From assembly GCA_963971285.1 (NCBI GenBank), contig OZ020261.1, positions 124,001-188,000 on the forward strand: a DNA stretch of 64,000 bases, given 5' to 3'. The position numbers and the translations under genes were made by a program. Origin of the DNA: Astropecten irregularis (taxonomy: Eukaryota; Echinodermata; Asteroidea; Paxillosida; Astropectinidae). Below, piece after piece: positions 11,440 to 23,671 of this stretch. The notes beneath the pieces were generated by a model. That model was not told the DNA's origin. It saw nothing but the letters and a program-made list of their open reading frames with translations, and did no database searches. Every line of letters begins with the position of its first letter. Position 1 is the stretch's first letter.

Positions 11440-12107
11440 CGAAATACAATGGATGGAAATTCTAAGGAGTATAAACAATGGTATGAAGGACACTGGGATG
11501 TTTGTGCGGTGAACTACGAAGGGTCATCTGGCGGCATGGAACAGGGGCCTGTGAGATTTGTTGGAGTTGATCGATAAAAAGAATCACAAGCGCTATGCAG
11601 TTGTGTTGTCCGATGGCGCCTCTAAACATTTGACCATCTCACTGAATGTGTGTTACTGTTAATCATGTTGCAAAACGTATAGGTACAGCACTGGACAAAG
11701 TAAGAACAAACGCCTCGCAAACGAAAGGTGTCATACTGAGATGAAGGGGTCGCTGTATAGTTACCGACCCAATCATTAGTAAGTTGACAACCTATTATGG
11801 CAAGGCCATACAGAATAATATCAATGATGCGGAAGCGACGGCAACGGCTGTCGAGGCAACCCTGTTGCATGCGTCATCCACAGATGACAACCCAAAACAC
11901 CATCTATGTCCCGACGGAGAGCAATCAAGGTGCTTCTTTAACCACGGAATTGTATCTGGTGAAACACCAAAAACACACAAAGGAAATAATAACAATTGTG
12001 TTACATCCAGAAGTGACAAAAGGTAATGAAAACAAACGTCTGTGGGCTCCAGCAAAGGTCCAGTACTTTATACAATCACTTCCAGCATTTCAGCATTTAA
12101 GATGATA
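11440..12107 (+). pseudogene. Decayed Mutator-like transposase fragment
   Basis: Broken + strand translations match the core of metazoan Mutator-like transposases. At 11462-11550: YKQWYEGHWDV then NYEGSSGGMEQ. At about 11590-11630: KRYAVVLSDGASK. At about 11660-11700: NHVAKRIGTALDKV. At 11775-11990: LTTYYGKAIQNN, then EATLLHASSTDDNPKHHLC and DGEQSRCFF. The order and spacing of NY-GSS--ME, DGASK, NHVAKR-GT and YYGKAI blocks are those of the Mutator-like transposase domain. Stop codons and frame changes between blocks make it a pseudogene, and the 5' and 3' ends are not recognisable. Confidence 0.75.
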
Positions 12108-12639
12108 GTTCAAGTTGAGTTGGCGTGTACAAATGCTAATGTTACCATCCGAGAAAATGGTAAGAATCCATCCATTGCATGGACAACATGAACATCTCAG
12201 CAATGTCAATGGTCAATAAATTCACTGGGAAGTAATATGTAAGTGTCACCAATAACCCGAACTATATTTAAATGACATAACATAAATTATTCAATTCACA
12301 TACACGTAACTGCAGCGTTTTACATGCATTTTGAACATACTTGTTGGTGTGATTTGAGTCTTGTCTCTAGGAAAGTTTGAGTTTGAAGTTGATTGAAAAT
12401 GATATCATATAGATCTAGTTTTATCTTTAAAATCTATGAAACTGACATAGTGACTGTGATAGTTCATACAACTCTCTATACAGTGTATATTTATTTTGTT
12501 CCTTTAGCTTACAATACAAAAACGTCAGTGGCGAGTATGGTGAAAGAAATGGTGAGCAGGTGTTGCAGAAATTGGAGAAAAAAAGTGAGGGAGTACGATG
12601 AGGCAACAGAAGGGAAGGGGCACGAATGAAGACAATCAG

Positions 12640-13720
12640 GGAATGCAATGCCATTGATATTTATACACCCATCATGCACCATGTTCATAGCAGCACAACA
12701 AGGTTTGGTGAACTAGTCTTCACCGATGCTTCGGGAAATATGAACAGACATGGATGTCGTGTACTATGTACCTGTTGTGAACTCACTGCTGTGCTGGTGG
12801 ATTTCCTCTTAGAGTACAAGTAACAACCAGTGAAAGTACTGATACTTTGGCAGAGGCTCTACATTTGTACAATTCATTGCTGACTGATGATGCTTATAGA
12901 GAGGACAGAGATGACCGGAAACCTTCATGACTGATGACAGCTTATCAGAAAGGCGGGCTTTAAGGAACGTGCACCCCAAGACTACCTTGCTCTTGTCCAT
13001 ATTTCATGTTCTTCAAGCTTCTTGGACATAACTGCAAATGAGACTCAATAAAATAGTTAGAAAAAAGCACAAACCAGCTCTAATCTCCCTGTTGAAAACC
13101 TCTCTAACCGTTGACAAGCTAGAGGAGAATTAAGAGCAAGCTGTCAATTGTGTGATGTGGTTCTTCATAGTTAGAAGGGGTTGATGCCACAGACATAAAT
13201 AACCCATAGACCGACAGTGCCCTATTCAAATGCATGGCGGGGTACCGCAATTGTGACGGCACCCGACTATTGCCAAACTATGGACAAAAAATGTTACTTT
13301 TACGCACGATTGAACAGAGAGGATTTATTCAAACGGGAAATTCTAGATGAAAACGAATTGGTATCAACTTTAAACCCATTGGAGCATTAGGTTAACCTCA
13401 CATACCATTGCACAGTAATATATTTTTCTCAAATAATGGAAACATTGAATGAAAACTTTTGTGTTTGAAATTTCATCTTGATTTTATGAGAGGGAACTAG
13501 CGGGAGATTACGTGCACAACTGGCCTCTTTTAGAATATTTGCGAGATTTTGAAATAACGCGCGCGCGCCTCGCGCACTGAGTGACGCGCACTTTGCCCAT
13601 AGTTTTTTGAGATGGTGTCCGTTTTCAAAATTACGCGCTCACGCCCTCTGCTGTCGGTCTATAGGTTATTTATGTCTATGGTTGATGCCCACTTGTACAT
13701 CTACCAGGAAGAGTTCCTCT
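12640..13720 (+). pseudogene. MULE transposase fragment, first (duplicated) copy
   Basis: Out-of-frame pieces of a MULE/SWIM-type transposase: ELVFTDASGNMNRHG near 12710, TDTLAEALHLYNSLLTDD near 12835-12890, then FMTDD, SERRALRNVHPK and CSLLVHISCSSS-type remnants to 13190. The sequence resumes at 13690-13720 after a 491-bp TIR insertion. About 350 bp (12805-13190) is repeated with high identity at 13710-14080, so the pseudogene has a partial tandem duplication. No intact frame remains. Confidence 0.6.
13189..13679. mobile_element. 491-bp TIR element with 10-bp target duplication, inserted in MULE pseudogene
   Basis: Ends are inverted complements over about 30 bp (left ACAGACATAAATAACC, with ATAGACCGACAG further in). 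The flanks GGTTGATGCC (13179-13188) and GGTTGATGCC (13680-13689) are a perfect 10-bp direct repeat, and together they restore the MULE sequence seen in the neighbouring copy (GTTGCTGCCCACTTG at about 14075). A 9-11-bp duplication fits the Mutator superfamily. There is no ORF. Confidence 0.75.
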
Positions 13721-14360
13721 TGGATTACGAGTTACAACCAGTACAAGTAATGAGACTTTGGCAGAGGCTCTACATTTGTACAATTCATTGCTGACTGATG
13801 ATTCTTACTTCATGACTGATGACAGCTTATCAGAAAGGCAGGCTTTAAGGAACGTGCACCCCAAGTCTACCTTGCTCTTGTCCATAGTTCATGTACTTCA
13901 AGCTTCTTGGAGATAACTGCGGGACTAAAGAAATAGTTAGAAAAAAGCGCAGACCAGCTCTACTATCCCTGTTGAAGGACATGGTCTACTCTGAAACCAT
14001 TGACAAGCTAGAGAAGAATTACGAGCAAGCTGTCAATGACATGAATGATGTGGTTCTTCAGAGTTACTTGGGGGTTGCTGCCCACTTGAAGGACATCTAC
14101 CAACGCAGAACCTTCTGGGCAGTTTGCCATCGTGAAGGCATGAATGTTCAAGGAAATAATACCAAAATTTTTTCGAGGCTTCAAAGACAATTCCGAAGAA
14201 CCACATATTTCAGAGAACGAAAGCAAACAATGTCATCCAGCTAGTGGACTTGTTAGTCGCATGTCTCGAGGCCTATTATGAGAGATGCCTGCTGGACATT
14301 CAACAACAGGCTAGATAGAGCCATGCAATCACGATTCCTGCCTCACCACTCACTTGGATC
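13720..14360 (+). pseudogene. MULE/SWIM-type transposase fragment, second copy, 5' of hAT insertion
   Basis: Readable protein pieces: TLAEALHLYNSLLTDD and FMTDDSLSERQALRNVHPK (13755-13865), TLLLSIVHVLQASW (about 13872-13912), then one open stretch 13915-14165 with CGTKEIVRKKRRPALLSLLK, ETIDKLEKNYEQAV, LKDIYQRRTFWAVCHREGM and QGNNT. After a frameshift follows NNVIQLVDLLVACLEAYYE (14226-14283). This is the usual MULE domain order, with DD motif, LLL-FHVLQA-WRWL, WA--YRE and RGNNTNN. A hAT transposon interrupts it at 14360/24452 and its downstream continuation lies at 24460-24565. Dead through frameshifts and insertions. Confidence 0.75.
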
Positions 14361-15111
14361 CATGGGCGTCAATCGGTGGGGGACGGGGGGGGGGGACGTG
14401 TCCCCCCCATGATTTTTTCAGGGGGGGACACAATATCAAATGTCCCCCCCATGTTTTTGTCAGAGCTTCGACTGTTCTTCGAACAGCACGCTGGGCTTTT
14501 CTGCGTTTTCTGTGACGAGGTGATGCCATTGCATTTTTGTTTTAACAATCCTTTCACCCGACATTAGTTCGTGTCCGTTGTTTTGACGTAATTACCGAAA
14601 TAAAGTGAAAAATCTAAAAAATTCCATTGTCTCATTAATATTCATAAGATGACGTCTTTGTAAAATGAGGGCAAATTTGGGATACAACCTTTCCCTACTG
14701 AGATACAGGCCAACATAGGACGTGCACATAACCTATGGGCCGCGGAAGTAAACAATGACACAGCAAAATTGCTGCACGTGCGAATGGTGGTTTCTCCGAT
14801 TGCGGACCAGGCGAGGAAAAATCGTGTACAAAACCTATGGGGACGATCCGTCCGGCGAAGAAATTTTGCCAGCACAGCCGACGTCCCTTATAGACTTGAT
14901 TCGGGTCGTGAGAAAGACGACGGAATGTCATACACACACTAGTGCATATCACTGCATATGGCGACCAACAAAAGCGACTTGAAATAGCGTGTATTAGACT
15001 TTGCCATACTGCCACGGTTGCCAAACCTTCCCAGAATTCCTATGTTATCATATTGTTTTGAGCTAAAATGCTAGTTGCACCAGATGAGCACATTTTTCAA
15101 GAATCAAGATC

Positions 15112-18100
15112 ATGGAGATGCCTGTTAGAAAAGTGGCAACTGTAAGTTAAAATGTCTGAAGTTCACTTGATAAGTGTTAATGTAAAATTGTACAAAGTTA
15201 AATGATCCTGTAGAAGGGTTTGCATTTGTGGCGTTATTGAAATAGAGTAACGTTAACTTAGGTGTCCACTCAGACTCAGTCATGACATGGATCTAATGCG
15301 TACCGTATATAAAGTTTACAAGAGAAAATTTCTCCCATTAAAAAACACGTGCGTGCGTGTTTTTACATTGACTTGATGACTGGTGTCCTAAACCAAGAAA
15401 TAGCCACGTTTGTCAAAATTTTGATATGAATTTCACAACTTGTTTATGCCTTCAATAACTGTCATTTTGTGACTGTCGTTTGATGATATATGATTTAAAG
15501 TAGGCCTACGGTATAAGTAAAGTACATGTATAACCAACGTGCAAGAATCTGAGCTAACCTAGATCTAGGCCTAGGCTAACTTACTAAAAATTAGGCCTAA
15601 CGTTTAATAGCCCTAGCCCTAGCCCTAGGCCTAATAAGCTGGCTCTGGGTTTTAAACTTCGTCGGGCCTAAAGGATAAAGCCAAGGACTGTCCATGCACC
15701 TATGCTAGACTCAGATTTCTAACCTTCATTAACTCAAGGCTATAGCTTCATATTCTCTCAGTACTTGAATGAAAGTGTAGTGTAACGACTTAGGGGGAGG
15801 GGTATACAGAGGCCATATGAACCATCTCGAATGAAGAAAATCGAAGAGCAAATCTATTGCTTAGATTAGTGAAAGTCTATCACCTGCACCTTATTATGTT
15901 TTTTTTTTCTTAAATTGAAGCCCAAAATATTCCATCAGCCTTTTTGTATCCATGAGATTAAAATTCCGACCCCCCCCCCCATGAGCAACTAGTCATAGGC
16001 CTATCAAGTGCCTCAATTGCACTCAATTAGCAAAAAAATTCAGAGCCAGTTCATTGTTCCTACTGTTGGAGGCCATGCTGAAGACAAGTATAGTAATTCT
16101 ATATCTACTCTAGATCTTCTCTAGATCCAGTATTCTATATGAGTATTAATAATAGTGAACTTTCTCTTTACATGACAGAAGCTCCCTTCAAAGCGACATC
16201 AACCTCACCATCAGGTTTCGCAATCTAATGAAAGGACAGCATCAGAAACTGGTAAGTGCAAACCCCCTTTAAATCAGCCCCCCCCCCCCCCCAAAAAAAA
16301 ATCAAATAAATAAATAAATAAATAAATAAAAATAAAGTAAAGAGGGATGGTGAACTTAGACCACAGTTAAGTTTTTTTTTTTTAAATGTCATAACTTTAA
16401 AAGTATAAGGGCCTATTTCATGAAACTTGGACAAAAGGTTATTCAAGTATTACTGATAATTTTGCATGAGTTGCAGGTCACATCATTTTGGGTTAATGAA
16501 CTTTAACCATCAAAGTCAGCACTGCTACTATATTGAATTGCGTAATGCAGGCGAGACTGCCAGAGGCGTTCCACTTGTTACTTTATTTATGTCTTTTTAA
16601 AAAATCTGAAACTTTTAACTGCTACTAATTCAAGACTGCTAATTGTTTTCTCACAAAAAAGATTAATTTAGAAAATTCAAATCGAGAGGATGAAGTACTT
16701 ATGATTTTGTGTTTTCTTTGAAAGTTATGAAGATAACACTAAATCGAAATATACAATAATAATATGGACTAGGATAATCCTGTGCATATTTTAAATCTTA
16801 AAAATCTGAAGATTATCTGTTGTAACTCATTTTCCTAATTTTATATAATTTATATTCAGAAAGTGATTACGCACGACTGATGTCAAATGCTAAAAGATGT
16901 CATCTGAAGTTTAGGGCAGATGTACGCGGTGATGGGAATTGTTATTTCAGGGCATTAGCTGATCAGCTCAAAAGAATCGGGGCAGCAGCTTCAACTCACA
17001 GACAGCTCCGCAGCATGATTTGTGATTACATGCAAATAGAGGTTAGAACATTGGCTGAAATATATTGATTGGTTTGTTGCTAAGTTATATCTCATTTATA
17101 TTTCTAATGCACGAGAAAGAAAGAGAAAACATGATCCTGTTATATAAAAAAAATGCAGATCAGTTATCTCATAATTATACTGTAATTCTACTTTCATCTT
17201 TGGTTCTCTCTCTTTTTGTGCACTTAGCTAGAGTACTATATTTTGAGGGGGGGGGGTATTTGTTTCCCAACAATGGCATTCAAGAAACAATTTGATTCAA
17301 TTCAATTCAAAATAACATTTATTTTCTTCCAATTCTTTATACATGAATTATATAAATAAATTTCCCAGTTGTTGCAACTGTAGTAAATTCAACAGTTCTT
17401 TGTTTAATTATTATTTTTGATTAAATGCTAGCATGCTGATTGCTGCAAATTTGTATATTCGTATAAATAAATTCAATAATCTTCACAATTTGATGGAGTT
17501 TTCTCTGTCACATTTGTACCAAAGCAGCAAACAAGGGACTATAATGTTTAATTAACACCTATAGAATAATTACCAGCATCAACTGTGCAATAATTAGAAA
17601 CAAGTTCCAAAGAAAGTGAAAGATCAATTATTGTTATCCCCTCTTAATTTATTCAGCATACATAGAGATAAAGCAGATGCTTAATAACATAAAATAAGTG
17701 TGCCATCAAAATTAGGTGCTATTAACCATCATGCTCTTAACTTAGAAAATCAGATAAACAAAATTCTAATTCCTTTGTCAAAGAATTGTTAGATAAATGA
17801 TGGGATTTTTTTGTGTGTCATTTTACAGACCCCTTGTGACCAGAGAGTTATAGTGACAGATGAGTACATCAAAAGAATGAGACAGGTTTGTTCTTGGGCA
17901 GGGCAGCCAGAAATACTCGCAACTGGAAAGGTGTTTGATGTCAATATAAAAGTTGTCACAAGCGCTGCAGAAAGCACTGCTTGTGGGTTCTTCATGCATG
18001 AATTTGACAATGTTGGTGCAAAGGATACCCTTTACTTTGGTCATATACATGAGAGCCACTACATAAGTCTGGGTAGGTTAACACAAAATCATGATATAGC

Positions 18101-19624
18101 CATCGTATAACTAATACTTAGGCACAGTAGTCTAAACTGCCAGAATGGACAGATGATCTTTAAAAAATGTATTATTTATTTATTTATCTATTTCTTTTTC
18201 CTTCATTCATTCGTTGTTCAAGGGGGGAAGGAGCAAGTTTTTTTCTCATTCTTTTTAAAGCTCAACCCAAGGAAAGATCTCAAAGGAGTAAGGTTCAATT
18301 AATCCTAATACCTAGGATGAGTGTGGAAGGATTAATGCCCAATTGTGATGCACACTCCAATAACAGGTCATCAGAAAAGGTCTTAGGCTGCTGCAGTGCA
18401 CATTAGTATGGAACAAACTATGACTTTGAAATATGCAACCTCACTTTCACTTTTGTGAGGTCACATAAAGTATTCTATACTACCTTAGTTTCACATCCAA
18501 ATTGAAACATGTCTCTTTTTTTTTTAATTTAATTAATCATTCTTTTAAAATGGCAATCTTTAAGACTCATGTGTAGTCAGTACCTTTCCTTGTGCACCTC
18601 AAAAATAAGTTGTAGATAAAAGGAGCCATAACAACACTCATTTCTCTTGGCATTATTATAGATGTCCCTGAATCTCAACAGGGCGGCCCCCGAATGTCAT
18701 GTCTTCTGGTGGCCTATGGGCTTACTATCCATTTTCCTCTGTTTATGGTGAACAAGTGTAATTTTGCAATATCAAGACTGTGGATTTAAATACATTCAAG
18801 TTTTTGGTGAAGAATACAGTACCAATTATCTTAAATGAATATAATTTGACTTAATTAATTTAGAATTAGTGCTTTCAGTAATATCTCTATCTGTGATATT
18901 TGTACAGAACCAGACCTGAGCCATGCTGATGCATCGGACAGTAATCAAACGGCAAATACAACGGAAACAGGTTAGTATAATACATCAAATTTTTTATCTC
19001 AGTATAATACATATTATGAATTAAAGCTATGAATAAAAAAAAACCCTGTATTTGTTAAAAATCAACAACTATAGCAAAAACTTTATATAGGAAGAAAATA
19101 ATATTTAGAATAATCAACACTGTTGATCAGGAAGAAATACCACCCTCAGAATAACTCTAAATGTGACATGAAATTGGAATTTGGTAATTTGGGCCTGTTT
19201 TCATTGTAGGGTGTCAATCGGTCTTAAATTTCTCATGATGGAAAACAGCATTAAGAACTTTACGTATGTGTCATCTACTTAAATATTATTGCAATAAATA
19301 GAACTACAAACGTCTGAGAAATTTCATACAATTAAAGTTGATTCATAATATTGGTGTGTGAAGTTCATTTTGTCAGTAATAATTAAAATGACAGAACCTA
19401 GGTTATGTGCTGATTGTACATTGCAGGACCTTAAAGAATTCTGAGTGTTGGAAAGTGTGTTTTGAAGGATGTTGATGTATGTGCAGAGTTGATTGTTGCA
19501 TAAATAAAGTTTGCGAATGTGTACCTTAAACAGTAATATTTTTCTCCCGATATTCAGTTCCTGCTCAAAATACAGTCCCTAGAAAGAAGAGAAGGCAAGA
19601 AACACTTCATTCTTTTTTTGCAAG
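15112..19624 (+). CDS. OTU-type cysteine protease domain, 5' exons of the hAT-borne fusion gene
   Basis: Six short exons with GT-AG borders and matching phases: 15112-15141 (ATG at 15112), 16179-16251, 16860-17041, 17829-18072, 18908-18970 and 19558-19624. Exon 3 holds RADVRGDGNCYFRALADQL, the OTU catalytic motif, with Asp59 and Cys62 of the predicted protein. Exon 4 ends DTLYFGHIHESHYISLG, with catalytic-type His172 in the HY motif. OTU enzymes cleave ubiquitin from proteins, so if active this would be a deubiquitinase. Exon 6 encodes a basic patch and the ETLHSFF motif often found at the N-terminus of TTF-finger hAT transposases, and it splices in frame (phase 2) to the transposase exon at 20962. 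The frame is open across all six exons. The alternative of a separate host gene is disfavoured because the TIRs enclose everything. Confidence 0.75.
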
Positions 19625-19655
19625 GTATGTACTAATAATTATCATTCATAACAGA

Positions 19656-20035
19656 TGATATCATTGCTGGGCTGATAAAACCTTGTATGTTACCCAAAAA
19701 AAAATCGGCAGAGTGAAAATAATTCTTATTTTAACAAACTGCATGGGCTATGTTATTTTTACTCTTATATGTTTGATTCGTAAATCATTATGAAGTGACT
19801 TGAATGCACCCCCCCAAAAAAAAATGGAAGGCAGGAAATTGAGATACAGGGTTTGTGCACTAGGCCAAAGTTAATTTTAAAAAAATATGAGGAGTTTGAA
19901 GAGATGAATATATACTCTCATTTGATTATCAGGAGACCAATGGCACCTCACACTTGACATTTATAAAAAAAAAAGAAGAAGCAATATTCACCACAATGCG
20001 AGATGCAAAGTTTTATCAGCCCAGCAATGATATCA
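19656..20035. mobile_element. 380-bp TIR element nested in an intron of the hAT gene
   Basis: Ends are perfect inverted repeats of 26 bp (outer part TGATATCATTGCTGGGCTG). It lies in the intron between the fusion gene's exons 6 and 7 (19625-20961). No ORF; target duplication not clear. A MITE of undetermined superfamily. Confidence 0.75.
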
Positions 20036-20961
20036 CCAAGACTTCTCAACATATTGAGACCAAATTAAGGGTCTAATGACATAAGGGAATCAGACATTTC
20101 ACTTTGACATAGTTCATCCTATCCTAATTTTGTAATTCCCAAGAGAGCTGTCACTTATACATTTTTTATTGTTGTAAAATAGGGTCTATTGTGAAGAACT
20201 GACCATTCTAAAATTCATATTTTTAATCATATTTTCTGAGTTCATTCAATGCTCAGTGCTAATGTCAAGGGGGGATATTTTTCTTATGGCAGGCAGGATC
20301 AACTGTAACATTTTTTTTATTATTATTATTCCATTTTAGATCATGGTTTGCATGCACTTTTTGCTCACCTGTCTAATAAGCTCAAGTGAGCCTTCCTTTA
20401 AATCACAAGATTTTTGCAATCTTAATTTACTCCCCCAAAACACCTGGCTATATCATAAACAAATTTGACATGAATTATTCTTATGCAGTGAGAAACGAAA
20501 TAATAGGGACCCATCTTGAAAAGGAGGCTTGGAAATTCCCTGGTGACAAATCCTTTTTTTTTCTGAGTCTTGCAGGCAAACATGCCTAACATGAGTAAAC
20601 TTCATTGTCAAGGATATCCAGAAATGGGAGAAAATGGGGTAATCGCCCCCCCCCCCCCATGAAATGAATGGATTTTAGTTCATAAATTATCTCATAACAT
20701 TATTGCTGGATTTTGACCAAACATTGAAAAAATATAGAAGTACATGATGGGGACTTTTGGGATTGTTATCGTAACCATGGCATATTTTTTTCCCTTGTTA
20801 GTGGTTGACATCATATATGATGACACTTGTAGCAGGCTACTCATGTTACCGCTCTAGTATGGCAGACTTTTTATTTATCTAGGTTTATTTTTACAAATAA
20901 AAACATTTATAACAGATTTCATAAATACTTATTAAAATGTCAATTTCTTTAACCTCTGCAG

Positions 20962-23671
20962 GCAACCAGGTGACCACAGTCCATCACCGAGCCCAGCAGT
21001 TTCAACACTGACTCCATCATCCAGCTTTCCTATCTCAAGAGCTGATGCAACTATCTCACCCATTTCAACGGCTGATGCAAATAGCTCACCCATTTCAACG
21101 GCTGATGCAACCATCTCACCCATTTCAATGGCTGATGCAACCATCTCACCCATTTCAACGGCTGATGCAACCATCTCACCCATTTCAACGGCTGATGCAA
21201 CCATCTCACCCATTTCAACAGCTGACGCAACTAGCTCACCACTATCAACAGCCGATCTTTCTGCTAGGTCTCCAGTTGTCACTGCTGTACCAACGTATAG
21301 GTCCCGTGTCTCAACTCTGACCTCTGATGCAACTAACTCTCCAATCTAAACGGCTGATGCAATTAGCTCACCAATCTCCACAGCTGACACACCTACTGCA
21401 TGTACATCACAAGTTGTCACTGATGCAGCATTGTCTTTCTCCCCTGCATTGATACCCCAACCTGAATCCCACGTTTCAACAGCATCTTCACCATGCAGCT
21501 TCCTGGACTTGGAGCCTGTTTCAGATCCTGCTGTACCTTCCTGCCCTCGGGCCTCACGGGATGTCTTAATTCCTTTTCCAGAGAAGCCCAATCAACCTAA
21601 AGATGTTTCGTGCTTGCCATTGCAGATTTTGGGTAATAAAAAGCTAAGGTTTCAGTATGCTTGGTTCTCTCAATTCCCTTGGTTACATTTTGATGCTAAT
21701 GTGGATGGAATTTTGTGCTACACCTGTTCTAAGGCATCAAAGGAAAAACTGATGGCAATGGCAAAATACAAAGACGATGCTTTTGTCTCAAATGGATTCC
21801 AAAACTGGAAGAAGGCGATTCAGAAATTTCGCAGCCATGAAGTTTCCAATGCTCACCATATTTCATCAAGTAACCTAATCGCCCTCACTAAGACTAATAT
21901 AAAGGTCCAGCTCAATAAGAGATTTCAAGAAGAGCAGCAAGTAGCACAGAGAGCCCTGATACAGATTATTTCAGCACTACATTATCTAGCTCACCAGGGA
22001 CTAGCTTTGCGTGGTAAGGAAGATAGAGAGGGCAACTTCAGGCTTCTCCTAAACTTACTTGCATCAAATGACCAAAGTCTGAAAAACTGGCTGGAGAGAA
22101 AGACCACTTTTACAAGTGGTTCATGTCAAAATGAGGTGCTACAATTAATGTCCCACAGATTGTTGAGAGATATTTGCGAGGAGGTTAATGCATCAAAGTA
22201 CTTCGGTATTATTATTGATGGGACTCAGGATTGTGTCGGTAAGGAACAGGAGTCCATATGCGTTCGTTACGTGACAAACACATTTGATATCAAGGAAGAA
22301 TTCCTGGGACTCTATGAGATACCAAATACAACTGGGGTTTCACTCTGTAACATGCTGCAAGACGTATTGACAAGACTGCAATTGCCAATCAAGAATCTAC
22401 GAGCACAGACATATGATGGGGCAAGTAACATGTTGGGAAAGTATCAGGGATGCCAGGCACACGTTAAACACATTCAACCACTGGCAAGTTACACACACTG
22501 TGGAGCCCACGTTTCCCATCTGATCATGTCTAAAGCTGTACAGGCTGCTCCATTTGTAAGAGATGCCCTTGACCATCTCCAAGAGTTGGGGAACATCTAC
22601 AAGAAATCTGGCAAATTTAAACATCTCTATCTGAATTTGCATGCAGAAGATGAACATTCCTCATCAAGAAAGCTGAAGCCCATCTGCCCTACAAGATGGC
22701 TCACACGTTGTGCTTCCGTAGTTGCCTTGTTGAATAACTATGAAGATGTTTTAGAAGCACTGATGATAGCATCCCGTGACTTTGGGACAGAATTCTCTTC
22801 ACGAGCAAATGGGATAAAGAAATGCATCTCTTCAGGAAAATGTGTCCTCGGCCTAGTTGCAGCCCTGCCAATCTTGCAATGCCTGGAGAAGTTCAACAGA
22901 TGTTTGCAAAGTTCCACTACTACCATTTCAGGAATGCTTGCCTCAGCTGACATTGTTAAGAGTGAACTCCAACAACTTCGCTCTGATGAAAGCTTCAGCA
23001 GGCTATTTGAAGATGCAAATTCAAAGATTAAGAAGTGGAACGTTGATTCTCTAACTGCAAGATCAACAAGAATCCCAGCGAGGTATAATGATGGGTCCCA
23101 GCAATATGTTTCAAGTTCCATCGAGGAAACGTATCGCACTGATTTTTTCAAGGTTATTGACAGCGCCCTTTCTAGTCTGAGAACATACTTCAGTACCACA
23201 GATCTCCAAGAGCAGAACAAGTTGGCATCAATGCTTTTATCTGGTTCCTTCCACAAAGACCTTGTGGAAAAGTATCCCGAGCTAGAGGATGCACATACAC
23301 TTGAGCCAGAGTTAGCCTTCTTCCGGCATCAATTTAGCTGTTCATCTCTTGAAGAATACAGAATTCTCTTCAAAAACATGGTGCCAGACGTAAGGAGAAT
23401 GTTCCCCCAAGTTGAACGACTACTACGACTTTTGTTAATATCACCCGCCAGTTCATGTGAGGCAGAAAGATCTTTCAGTGCTCTGAGGCGGGTGAAAACT
23501 TGGTTGAGGAACACAATGAAGCAAGACAGATTGAACCATCTGATGGTTTGTCATGTGCATCGTGACAAGTTAGCTGAAATAAATTTACATGATATAGCAG
23601 TATCATTTGCTCGCAATTGTGAATCAAGGAGGCACATTTTTGGTAGGATGAGATATACCTATGAAATTTAA
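20962..23671 (+). CDS. hAT transposase (last exon of the OTU-hAT fusion), one nonsense codon
   Basis: Large last exon, in frame with the OTU exons; the whole spliced CDS is 3369 nt (1123 codons including stop). It begins with a 10-residue Ala/Ser/Thr/Pro repeat region, then a TTF-type zinc finger (FSQFPWLHFDANVDGILCYT, Cys at LCYTC, His near FRSHEVSNAHH), a DUF4371-like core, and the hAT C-terminal dimerisation region (SSCEAERSFSALRRVKTWLR). Candidate catalytic acids: Asp in IIIDGT at 22217-22219, Asp in TYDGASNML at 22415-22417, and Glu in CEAERSF at about 23459-23467. The only lesion seen is TAA at 21347-21349 (codon 349), in a repeat where sister units have TCA at that position. Codons from 21350 on remain open for 773 residues. 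The first ATG after the stop lies inside the zinc-finger region, so internal initiation would not restore the protein. Confidence 0.85.
21030..21255 (+). repeat. 30-bp coding minisatellite in the hAT transposase exon
   Basis: About seven tandem 30-bp units, each encoding ADATISPIST with small variations. Because 30 is a multiple of 3, the frame is kept. Two further diverged units at about 21326-21385 contain the nonsense codon. The region forms a low-complexity linker between the basic N-terminal segment and the TTF finger. Confidence 0.9.

Noticed and set aside
22397-23256. Minus-strand ORFs opposite the hAT transposase
   Set aside because: Shadows of the real + strand transposase frame, which has clear family motifs.
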